From Podospora pseudoanserina (taxonomy: Eukaryota > Ascomycota > Sordariomycetes > Sordariales > Podosporaceae), in NCBI RefSeq assembly GCF_035222485.1, contig NC_085920.1, positions 1,612,001 through 1,676,000 of the forward strand: 64,000 nt of DNA, in the 5' to 3' direction. Below are positions 23,748-33,694 of the stretch, piece after piece. A program made the translations under genes and the position numbers. How positions within the stretch are numbered: the first letter of the stretch is position 1; each line of letters opens with the position of its first letter. The notes under the pieces are model-generated. The model was not told where the DNA came from, searched no databases, and was given only the letters and a program-made list of their open reading frames with translations.

Positions 23748-24659
23748 GTTGGTGACTGTACTCGTGCTGGTATCGAATATCTCAAGGAGGCGCCAGTGAT
23801 AGACTGCTATTGAGAGATGGGGTGGAGTGTCGACCAGTCGAGTACTCCAGGTGACCCCGGATAATGGTTACAATTATCGATTTTTTGTTTTGCGATTTGT
23901 CGATTATCGGTACCAAAAATGTGCCAAAAAAGAAGCCTCGGTGAATAAGGACAACCAGACGGGCTCGAAGTGATTCTTGCGTATAGGGGCTTGCAATGTT
24001 CTAGGGTTGTTTGCTGATGAAGCGGATGGAATATTTAGAATGCAGTGCAAAGCAAAACTCCAAAAAGATGAAGCGATGTTTTGTGTGTGATGGTACGAGG
24101 AAGGAGAGCTCTGGGACATGAGAGGAAGGAAGGATGGTGATTTAAATGTTTACATGTTGTTGTCCAGGCAACGACCGCCAGCTGTTCTCTGCACTTGCTC
24201 TTCCCCACCTTTTTTTTGAGCCAGCTGGTTGCAACTCCCTGATGACAAGGCTGCGCCCGGCCTGGTCTGTGGGATCTGCACGGGGCGCTGTCAGCAAGGC
24301 CCTGGCCCCCGCAAGCCCCTGTTCTGTCGCATGTCGACAAGGAAGCGCCAAGAACTAAGCACTCTTCGACCCGCCGCCGCAAACCATCTTTGAACCATCC
24401 CACGCCAACAACGACACATGCAACAACAAACTTTCGGCGAGGAACTGTCTCTTCTCAATCTACCATGACCGCGCCCGACTTGCATTGACCGGCCTGAACT
24501 TGCTCTGACCCTAAGGGAAGAATCTTTCGGCCTATTCTGCTGTATAGGGCGGCTTGAATGTCTGCCTGGCGTTCTCGTAGGGCATTCTTGCAGTAATTAA
24601 CTGGACACTCAGCAGCAAGGAAGCGAAACGAACAACTCCATTTTGCCTTTGCAGCCACC
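23748..24659. promoter_or_regulatory. Divergent intergenic region CDC20/kelch-BTB
   Basis: These 0.9 kb lie between outward-facing starts and should hold both promoters. An AT-rich stretch with ATCGATTTTTTG and its near mirror (about 23875-23910) lies on the CDC20 side. No gene is apparent. Confidence 0.45.
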
Positions 24660-26950
24660 ATGGCGCAACAACAACATCAGCAACCTTCAACGCCCGCCGG
24701 CACCGGTAATTCCATCTTTGGCGGGCCCGCTCACCTCCAACAGCCCGCCGGCCTCCTCGCTCAGTCTTCGTTCTCGTCCGTCTCGACAGCACTCACACCT
24801 GCTTCGGCCGCATCGTCGAACAATACCTACATCATGCCGAACTCGCCGCTCAAGCACCGCGCCGCCATGGACGGCTACCGTCCCAAAGTCACACGCACTC
24901 TCGGCCAGCGCCCAGCCTGTCTCGTCAATGCCTCAGTGACATATTGTGGTAACAACCAGATTTATGCCTTCGGAGGCTTTGACCAGTACACCGACGAGGT
25001 TTACAATCATGTGTTGCGACTGGATCTTGTCAGCCACCAGTGGAACCTGGTCGATAACTACGGGGACATCCCCGGTGTTCGGATGGGTAAGCCCCCTGTC
25101 TATTTTGCCCGTTGCTGGTGATACTGTGTTGACATTACCCCTGGACAGGCCACACGGCGACGCTGTACAAGGGGGACAAGCTGTTGGTTTTTGGAGGCGA
25201 GAACGAACATCGAACTTATCTTTCGGATCTTATCATCTTTGACTTGAAGACTGCCCACTGGACACAGCCACAAGTGACGGGACCTATTCCAAAAGGCCGC
25301 GCTCGCCATGCTGCTGTGCTACATGAGGACAAGCTCTTTATCGTGGGTGGTATAACAGGCCATGACAACTATGTGTTGGACGACATATGTTATTTGGATC
25401 TTAAGACCTTCACCTGGTCCAAGTCGTGGCGTTTTGTTGGGCGGTTCGATCACTCTGCATACATTTGGAGTGACAGGGTCTGGGTGTTTGGTGGCTTGAG
25501 TGAAGATATGGACAAGGTTAGTGACCTGTGGTGGCTGGATCTCAAGGGCAACCCAGCGTTTGAGTCTCCTCCACATATTGGCACCCTCGATCGATCCGGT
25601 TTATCTCGAAGTGCGGCATCACCACGGCCATCGTATCCTTCCGTCCAGTCTACAGCTGTGGGCTCTTCCGGTTATGCTGCCAACTCTAGGACTGCACAGG
25701 TCAACCCACCGTCATTCCACCTGAAGACATATGCGCCACAAGCACCCGGGGCCATTTCTGCGCTCAAGTTTGTCAGCGGCCCTAATGTCCCATCTCAGAT
25801 GCAAGGCATCCATTTCCATGTCTACTCTTCAGGAACACTCCTGGACTTTGTAACACCAGCAGCTACGATTACATCAAAAGAATGCTCATTATCAGCCTTA
25901 GATTTGGCAGCCTTACGGTGGCAGAAGCTTGCAGAAGGTCGAGAGATATTCAAGCCAGGCTATCGGTGGCATTACTGCACTATGAATGAAGATGGCACGA
26001 AAGCATGGCTGCTCGGCTGCCCTACCGATCCAGGGGCTATTGATCTCGGGGCTAATGGCCTGGAGGAGTATCTTTCGGATATTATGGAAATTGATCTGCG
26101 GCGCTACGGGTTCCTAGGAAACAACATGGCTCCAGAGCCTCGCACCGCCCGCCCGTCCTCCCGCACCCGGCACGTCGAAACACCTTCCAAGGGCCTTGGT
26201 GATGATCTGGCGAAGCTCTTCAACCAGCCCCCAGAATCAGGCAGCGGCACGGATTTCATCGTCACCGCGCTCTCGAGGGACTTTGACGAGGAAGAGGTTA
26301 TGGGCTCGGCACTCGTCCACGCCCAAGTAGACTCTGTCGGCGACACGGACCCCGACCAGACCTGGCTGTCACCAGACACGCCTACCTCCCCACCCATCCA
26401 CGTTCATCGGCTCATCCTCCAAGCCCGTTGGCCGCACTTTGCCCGGTTGTGGTCTTCTCAGATGGCCGAGTTTCACACCAAAAAAATGCACATTCCTGAA
26501 CCATACTCTGTCGTCAAAGCATTCTTGTACTACCTCTACACTGACCGGATCGATCCGCCTGATCAAAACGGCAACGAAACCACTGCCGACTTGGCTGATG
26601 TAGCGGGCTTGTTGGTCATGTCGAATATTTACAACATTCCTCACTTGAGACTGTTGTGCGTGAATAGATTGTCAAAGGAACTGGATGTGGATCATGCGTG
26701 CATTATCTGGTATTGCGCGGGGTTGTCGAACGAGGAGTGGTTGAGGAAGCGGGCAGCGAACTTTTGCATGACGCACTGGGGGAGGATCGTGAGGACGGTT
26801 GGGTTTCAGCGGTTGCCGAGGAATGCGCTGGTGGAGCTGAGCCAGGAGGTGGATAGTGAGGGGAGGGTGGTGGCGGGCGAGGAACTGGATATGATGCAGG
26901 TTGGGTTTGGGGTTGGCGGAATTGATAGGGGGCCTGGGGAGGAAGGATAG
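24660..26950 (+). CDS. Kelch-repeat and BTB-domain protein (Ral2-like)
   Basis: Two exons, 24660-25086 and 25149-26950, encode 742 aa, with a 62 bp intron. After a disordered Gln/Ser-rich head, kelch repeats run from about residue 90 to 300 (NQIYAFGGFDQYTDEVYNH, KLLVFGGENEHRTYLSDL, KLFIVGGITGHDNYVLDDI, RVWVFGGLSEDMDKVSDLWW). After a spacer, a BTB/POZ-like domain covers about 505-660 (HVHRLILQARWPHFARLW, VKAFLYYLYTDRID), followed by a BACK-like helix. The architecture resembles fission-yeast Ral2, which acts upstream of Ras1 in mating and cell shape; that functional link is inference. It could instead be a cullin-3 adaptor, and a cullin-3 gene lies 2.4 kb away, though adjacency is not evidence. 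The end of the protein is uncertain: see the acidic frame just downstream. Confidence 0.85.
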
Positions 26951-27317
26951 TGTGGGGAGTGGGGGGAGTGATCAAGAGGGTGGGAGAGGGGTGATGGAGA
27001 GTGATGGGCATGAAGATGGAGAGGAAGAGGAGGATGGGATGGAGATGAGTTAGGGGGTTAGTCGAAGTCCTGTTCGGGAAGGGGCGTTGAGGGGGCGGGG
27101 GAGGTTGGTAGAGGGGGAGGAAACCTTGGGGCTTGAGAGTAGTGGGGAGAGTGAGGGTAGCGAGGATAGTGACGAGGAGACGTTGGGAGCTGGGGGGGAT
27201 GAGGAGCTCAAGGAGGATAGTGAAGAGGAAGGAGAAGGGGAGCTGGATCTTAGTTTTGTCGATACGAGTGTGAGGCGGTCGGCGAGGAAGCCGAGGATGT
27301 TGTTGGAGCTTCTTTGA
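26892..27317 (+). other. Acidic open frames overlapping and following the kelch-BTB stop
   Basis: In the frame one base ahead of the kelch-BTB frame, codons are open from 26892 to a TAG at 27051, and again from 27054 to a TGA at 27315. They read as acidic, coding-like sequence (SDGHEDGEEEEDGMEMS; then SSGESEGSEDSDEETLG and a basic end SVRRSARKPR). An acceptor-like ATGAGTTAG precedes the second part. This may be an alternative last exon of the kelch-BTB gene, a true C-terminus reached by an intron or frameshift, or purine-rich sequence that looks coding by chance. Confidence 0.3.
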
Positions 27318-27998
27318 GTGACTCTCTTATGTCCGAGGAGATAATTCCCTCGGTTTCTTCGGGTTAAGGTAATCAGGCTACGTTTTCTTTTTGCTTTTAT
27401 CACAGTGGCTACTTTTTTTTCCATAGCTCGAGAGGTCTCTTTTGGACTGGGAAAGGGGCAAGGATACGCTGGGATCGGAAATGGACAGGTTAGCTGGCAT
27501 CATGGCGGAGGCGTTGATGGTTGGGTGGGTGGACTGTGGGTTTATTTTACTAGTTAAAGACAAGGAAAGCCAGTTTTTACATGTATGTAGTTGGGGCATG
27601 TCTGTACACACTTGCATGCCCCATTTTAGAATCGTACAAAAATGGAGTTATCGGATACTTAGGACGGGACGAGTTCGAGTGACTTGGAAAAGGGTTTTTT
27701 GGGTCCTAGGTTGGTGAAGTGATAATTAGGCAGGGTTCTGATTATCGTTTTATCAAGGCTTGAGGTACTTCACTGACCAGTCAGTCTATGTCCTCACCGC
27801 CGTTGAGAGCCTTGCATATTGAGTTGACAAGGCAGTCAGTCAACCGGCCAATCGTTGACAACTGCACATTGGGAAATTTCCCATGTTGCTTTTTTCGACC
27901 CTCAAAGTTCTCCTCATCCAGGCCACAAGACGCAGCTTCTAGTCTGGTAGGCAAGGACTGGTCGGCAACGCTCCTTTTCTTTTACAAAACACAAACAC
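27318..27998. other. Intergenic, no clear gene
   Basis: This holds a moderately AT-rich 3' flank. A pyrimidine-rich stretch ending CATCCAG (about 27884-27920) looks like a 3' splice site and may belong to a 5' leader intron of the small gene that follows. Confidence 0.35.
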
Positions 27999-28706
27999 AT
28001 GAGCGTCATGGAGGAGCAAGTGGCGATACATTGTGATACTTTGGTCCCCAATCCTTCAGCCAACGATCGCCCACCAAGCTGCGATACACCACCCATTGAA
28101 GTCGAAGATGTCCCGGCCGAAGCTGAGCCAGCAGCTAGAGATGATGACGGAGAGGAAGAGCGGCCCGCCGAGTCTCATCCCTTTCGGAGACGACTAAGGG
28201 GAGGAATGAATCTGATAATCACAGCTTTCGGCTCGGTGTGTATCATGGTTGTCAAAGTGGTTCTCCGATCTCAAACGCGCTGTTGAATCCTATCCTTACT
28301 GGAAAGCATTGGCAAGAATGATAGATCGGATCGTCGTGGCATATTTGAAATGGCATCTGGAACATGAACACGCCATCGAAGCTGGGAAACCCGTTTTTGC
28401 CTTCGTTACGTTGGGTGTCGCTGTGTACACGGTCAAGCCGTCGGTGAGATCGGCCGAGCTGGCGGAGTGGACAGCGAAGGAGTTTCTTGAGTTTTGTGAA
28501 GCGGCAGGCGAATTCGGATTTTAGCTGTCATTGTCTCCGGGCTAACATCGCCCTTTCTACAGCACGATTGGGAAGGCTCTGACTGTCACCAGATGCGCAA
28601 CGTGACACTTGAAGCCCCTCCTGGGATGGGAGCTCAGCACATGAAGAGAGACCTGGAACCGGTGACCAAGTATCACACCAAGTTTAAGCTCTATGCATAT
28701 CTCTGA
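27999..28706 (+). CDS. Unrecognised small spliced gene, 5' structure unresolved
   Basis: Three coding-like blocks lie in series. The first (27999 to about 28224 or later) starts MSVMEEQVAIHCDTL and is acidic in the middle (ARDDDGEEERPAES). The second (28225-28443) includes KWFSDLKRAVESYPYW, MIDRIVVAYLKWHLEHEHAI and FAFVTLGVAVYTVKPS, a helical and partly hydrophobic segment. The third (28563-28706) starts HDWEGSDCHQMRNV and ends KFKLYAYL before TGA. The junction between blocks two and three is good: a GTGAGA donor at 28444, a GGGCTAAC branch site and a CTTTCTACAG acceptor, phase 0. Between blocks one and two the frame changes and no consensus donor is visible; CACAG at 28224 or AAAG at 28257 could be the acceptor, or the gene may carry a frameshift. 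I do not recognise the product. Confidence 0.4.
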
Positions 28707-29371
28707 GCACTTTTCTCCCCTTGGAAGCTGGTGCATAATATTATGGTTCGTAAATACATGATATTTGCAAAATATTTTTTACAAGTATCCTTGCCGAGTT
28801 ACATTTTGTCGGGTCTATAGTTATGTTAAACATGACCCCGAAGCTCTTTCAGTTATGGTGAAGACTGCTGCTTGTCGATGTCTTGGGATTGGAAAGTTTT
28901 TCGGGAGGAATATTCGGGTAATGGAGTAATTGGACAACATATTACCACTGTTTTCAGCAGGTCGTTAGATTGTTATCACCTACAGGGCGGTTTAACTAGG
29001 CCAATATAGCCTCCGAAACCTGAAGTTATAATGGCATTCGTGATGAAAAAATGGTCCGCGATTATAACGTATTATCCGTGTCTAGGCAAAGATGGTATTG
29101 ACACTATCGTTCTGAGGCTGTGTGTGACATTGCTTCTGCTTAAGTATATACTACAATACGGCCTCAGCAACCAAGAAAGTAGCCACGGAGACCCCATACA
29201 ACCACACGCGTCATAACCCAGTGATATCGCAAAAAGTCCAATGCTTACGCTCCCGTCCCAGTCCCAAGCCAGTCCATGCATGCCTTCCCGGGCCTTCAAC
29301 GCCGAATGATGTGTAAACGCGAAAGAAGATGCATGTTCATACAAGTCCCAGCCATGGTTTGTGTGGCGGCT
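28707..29371. other. Convergent interval, no gene seen
   Basis: AT-rich sequence lies between the small orphan gene and the 3' end of cullin-3. A 61-codon stretch at 29031-29216 (+) starts with ATG but has no domain, and I do not call it. Confidence 0.45.
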
Positions 29372-31997
29372 TCACGCCAGATAGCGATAGGCAGCCGTAT
29401 CGCCCTCCATCCGCTCCAAGTATTCTCGCGCAAGCAAGTCCTCGATCCGCTTCTTAATGAGAGAAATCTCAGGTTTGAACCGACCAGAGAGCTGGCTGAT
29501 GACCTCGGTTGTGAGCTGAGTATGGCTGAGCTCCTTGCGTTGTCTATAATGGACGGTTAGCATCAAGCAAAAACGAGCAGCAATGAAATGTACTGACTTC
29601 ATGATTCTGACAATAGCAGCATCCACAACGTGAGCCCGCGTCTGATCGTTCTTCCTCTCCGTCTCCTTGCGCTCCTCCGTGCCCTCAACCTTGGATGTGC
29701 TGCTGATAACAGGCACCCTGATCTTGATTTGCTTGCTGACGAACTGAGCATTGAAAGAAAACTTGTCTGTGGGCTTCACGGACTTTGTCAGAGGCTCCTT
29801 GGCGAGAACCCTGAATTTTGGCGGAACCGAGAGTGAAGTCAAGGTTTTGGTCAGATCCGGGATGGGAATGTTCGTCTTCAGCTGGATCTCTTCGAAGCTG
29901 AGACTCTCGTCATTGGCCAGATCGTTGAAAAGCATGAGAACAACCATTCCGTAAGTGGAGACATTAAGCTCATAGCGCCTGTCTTTGCTCAACGGCCCGG
30001 ACTCTTTGCCAGGAACCTTGGGAAAGAAACATTTGATGTCTGCGCTGCCGGTGGAAGGTACCCAGGTGAGAACTCTCCCGCTGCGATCCTGGCAGTAGAA
30101 TTTGTAGAAACTCTCTTGCAGTCGTTTGATAGATGGTGGGAAGATACAGTCCGACCGCGATGCATCGCCATCTTGGAGGACACCGCGCCCCATGACATCA
30201 GTAGGCCAGAAGTTTGTGGTGAGAACATGAATAGCAAGTTCAGTAGACTTCCTATCATCGTCCCCAAGATTGCGAATGTGGTCCTTGTAGTTGGTTGACA
30301 GATCTTTGGAGAGCTCCATGTCCTTGAACATGCCTTCGAATTTGGCAGTGAAATGATTGCCCAACTCAGCCCGCATTCGTCGGACGAGCTCCTTTTCGAT
30401 GTGGATTTCGGATTTGTTGTGCAGTAACCTGCGACCTAGGTGCTTTTGATAGTAGCGCTCGAATAAGTCACGGTCCGAAAGATACCTGACCAGAATAATG
30501 GCCTTTTGTAGAACAACCTCCGCATCCTCGTCAGATTTGCCTTTCAATCCTCGTTTGAGACTATCGTCAATGAACAGCGAAACAAACTCGGCACCTCGAT
30601 CAAACATGTTGATGAAGTCTGCAAAGCTCTTCGTAATAGCCGACTGGATGATAAGATCGTTGCTGAAACAATTTTCCAGCATTGAGTCAAACTTGCCCTT
30701 GAGCTTGAGGACGTCGTCAACCCATTTGATGGCAGCGGCTGTTTGCTGTGCGACTGGACTCAAAGCCTTGGGTTTGTCGGCCCCCTCGGCCCCCTCCTCG
30801 CCCTCCCCAGCAGCACCGGCCGCTGCTGGTGCAGAGAAGTCTGTGTTCTTGAGTGTCTGCTCAATTTCAAGGCCCAGTTCCATGACCCGGCCCATCAAAC
30901 TCGTTTTGAGGGTATTCTTCGATTTGTCGATCCTTGAAATCAGCTGATACAGGATTCCAAGGTCTTCTTCTCGGTCATTGTCCACCATCGCCTTCAACCC
31001 GCTCCCTTCCATCGCCAGGAATTCATCCATCTTGGCCAGTATCAACTCTTTTTCCAAGACCGCTGCGATATTGTCTTTTGTGGAATTCGAAATCGAAGTA
31101 ACACACCTCTCTTCCTCTTCGAGCAGGCGTCGTCGTGTGTGGCGCAACCACGAACCGGCGTCGGACTCTCGGAGCAACTTCTCACATTCGGCTTTGTAGA
31201 AGACCTCGCTGGCGGCAAGGAAGCGTGGCTCGAATATTGTCGTGTACAGCTTCTCGTTTTCCTTCTCTTCGTCCGTCTCATACAACTGCTCTAGCATGCC
31301 GGTTATGTCACGCAGAAGGTTGCGGTCGACGATATCCCCATCTCTATCCATATTGATGAGGTCGAGAACGACAGCAATGACCACGTCCATAATGATGAAT
31401 GGCTGATCCGACCCGTCAACATCCTTTAGGCCATACTTGAGGATATGATCTCGGAAAAGGCCGATCGTTGTTGCGTATACTGATGCTTGCTTGGTTTCCA
31501 CACAGGACCTCTCCAGGTACATCAGCATATCCGCGATCAGGTTCATTGATGTGTTATGGTCCTCCCAAATCTTGCGAATTCCGCGAAGAAGTCTCTCACC
31601 AGCCTCGCGGCGTTCGTGGGAGCTTGACGTCGCCAATTGTATCAAGGCGATGCTCGGTAAATTGTTCCTAACCAGCTCGTCGACACCGGGAATGATGTGC
31701 TTGTGGAACCATTCCGTCTCGAATTCTTTAACCTTTTCAAAGAGCTCCTCGCCGCGCTTGACCAGTGTGATCTTGTATGAGGCTCGGTAGAGGTTTTCGA
31801 AGGAAAGCTTGCTCGCATTTTTGTTGTGTATGTCGGTCATGGCACTCTGGAGGGTTGCCCAGCATTGATCAAACCCACCGGCGTCCTTGTTGATCAGGGG
31901 CTGTGATAGACAGACGTTAGCATGCCAAATAGGAAGCTAGCAGAGAATGACGGAATTATACCCTTCGTATTGGCCTCGGCCTATTCCTGGAAGCCAT
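29372..31997 (-). CDS. CUL3: Cullin-3 E3 ligase scaffold
   Basis: Three exons, 31997-31962, 31900-29598 and 29543-29372, encode 836 aa. The first exon gives MASRNRPRPIRR; a 60 bp intron leads to PLINKDAGGFDQCWATLQSA and then DIHNKNASKLSFENLYRASY, the conserved cullin-3 N-terminus, so the start lies upstream of the internal ATG at 31840. Cullin repeats are followed by the cullin homology domain (RYLSDRDLFERYYQKHLGRR) and a C-terminal winged-helix domain with the NEDD8 site motif VDAAIVRIMK and the end REYLERMEGDTAAYRYLA. The protein binds BTB adaptors through its N-terminus and RBX1 through its C-terminus. The last intron (54 bp) splits the codon of neddylation Lys780 as AA|A. An Ala/Glu/Gly-rich insert lies near residue 400. 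Confidence 0.95.
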
Positions 31998-32762
31998 TGT
32001 GCGATATTGGCGCTCTATGCTCGGCACAAGAAGGTGGGCAGGCAAAGTGGTGATGGTGGTGGTGTCGAGAGGGGGGGGGGACGTTAACAGTCCGCGAGGT
32101 TTCGTGAGGTAGTGGGAAATATGGCCCGAATTGGACTAAACTGGTGATCAAAACTGTTAAATAGCTTGTGATCAAATTCAGTTCGTTGGGTAGGTGAAGA
32201 AAGCCCGGGATGGCAGGAGGCGATTTTGGTATGCGTGCTGTGTTGGTGGGATGGAATCCGTCAAATGGCAGGCAGGCAAAGGCGGCGAACGACCGAGCTC
32301 CGGACTGGGCACATACTCGACGTTGTCCTGGAGCAAAGTAAACAGACACAGGATGGGGCCAGCAAGACAATCTTCAAAAAAATACACGAGCTCGACAATG
32401 CTTGGGAAGCTTCAGGCACAATCTTGACATCTAGGAGGTTCGCCTACAGCACACCATCAGCTGCGACAGCGGGGAGTTGCAGCCAGCTTCAGCAGCCACC
32501 CAAAAACCGTGCCCCACCAAACCGCATCACTGGTTGGACTCTGATTTGCTACCAATCATCTATTCTCGGCACGTTTATCGCGTCTTGGCTAGCTCCAAGC
32601 TAATCTTATCGATAAGAACTCTGACAGGGATCTTGAACATCTTGACGATGACGAAGGTCCAATTGCTTCTCTACCGTTCGGCTACACCTTTTGCGACAAC
32701 CAAAATTCTTACCGATTTTGACCCCTTCTTTCCTCACCACTCATACCCTCCTATACCTAACC
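31998..32762. promoter_or_regulatory. Divergent intergenic region CUL3/ZIM17
   Basis: These 0.77 kb separate two outward-facing starts. A GATA-type palindrome CTTATCGATAAG lies at 32607-32618, and a run of nine G lies near 32072. On the ZIM17 side the last 100 bp are pyrimidine-rich, like a 5' leader. No gene is apparent. Confidence 0.45.
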
Positions 32763-33395
32763 ATGGCCTCCAAACGCCTCCTCACCACCTCGATATCCAC
32801 CCTCACCCGACTCACCACCCAACCAATATCACGATCAGCACTCCCCCGCCAGCTCCTCAATTCTCAATTACAACCCCTCCGTTTCGCCCACAACATCCCC
32901 CGACCACGAGCCAGTCCCATACCATCCACCCCCTCCTCCTCGACCCCATCAACACCCTCCACAACCCCCCCATCCTCCCCCTCAACCAAGCCACCCCAAC
33001 CCTCCTACGAGTTAACCTTCACCTGCGTCCCCTGCAACACCCGCTCCCGCCACACAGTCTCCAAACAAGGCTACCACCACGGCTCCGTCCTCATCGCCTG
33101 CCCCGGCTGCAAAAACCGCCACGTCATCTCCGACCACCTCAAGATCTTCGGCGACAAGGCCCTCACTGTCGAGGACATCCTAAAGTCCAAAGGTGAGCTG
33201 GTAAAAAAGGGTACACTGGGCGAGGATGGCGACCTAGAGTTCTGGGAGGATGGCTCCACCACCGTGAGGGATCACGAAGCGCTCGCTAAGGAGGCGGAGG
33301 AGAGGGAACGGAGGAAAAAGGAGGTTGAAGAGAGGGAAAGAGAGATGGTGGCGGGGAGTACGTTTACGAGTGTTAAGTCGGAGGGCAAGGAATAG
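32763..33395 (+). CDS. ZIM17: Mitochondrial Hsp70-escort zinc protein ZIM17/HEP1
   Basis: This single exon encodes 210 aa. An N-terminal region with Arg, Ser and Thr and no acidic residues (MASKRLLTTSISTLTRL) is a likely mitochondrial presequence, followed by a Pro/Ser/Thr linker. The DNL-type zinc finger then spans about residues 85-140: CVPC (88-91), CPGC (113-116) and the signature DHLKIFGDK. The family binds mitochondrial Hsp70 (Ssc1) in the matrix and keeps it soluble, which supports protein import and Fe-S cluster assembly. After the finger comes an acidic stretch (GEDGDLEFWEDG) and a highly charged helix (EEREREEMV-like, residues about 175-195) that extends beyond the yeast protein. 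The ATG sits in a good context (ACCATGG). Confidence 0.94.
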   Translation: MASKRLLTTSISTLTRLTTQPISRSALPRQLLNSQLQPLRFAHNIPRPRASPIPSTPSSSTPSTPSTTPPSSPSTKPPQPSYELTFTCVPCNTRSRHTVSKQGYHHGSVLIACPGCKNRHVISDHLKIFGDKALTVEDILKSKGELVKKGTLGEDGDLEFWEDGSTTVRDHEALAKEAEERERRKKEVEEREREMVAGSTFTSVKSEGKE

Positions 33396-33694
33396 TGGGG
33401 AGGGTGGAGTAGGGAGGTCTGGACGGGTGGCATGATAAAATGATGTACGATATCGCTGTATTATATGGGGTGCTTTGGCCGGTTTGATATAGGTGTTGGC
33501 ATACCCAAAAGTTTGGCATTTTTGTTGGCACTTTCAGGGGCTAAACGCAAGACACCTCACGACATGTCAACAATAGAAAATTGATGATATATCCGATTGA
33601 TTTCAAATACATGGTATAACCCCCCCTTTTATCAGCTTTTTATCTATCTTTGAATTATTCTCCGCCGACCTCCTTCAATTACTCAGATGACCCC
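33396..33694. other. Short convergent interval ZIM17/UTP20
   Basis: This AT-rich interval, just under 300 bp, should carry the 3' UTRs of both genes. Nothing else is visible. Confidence 0.5.
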
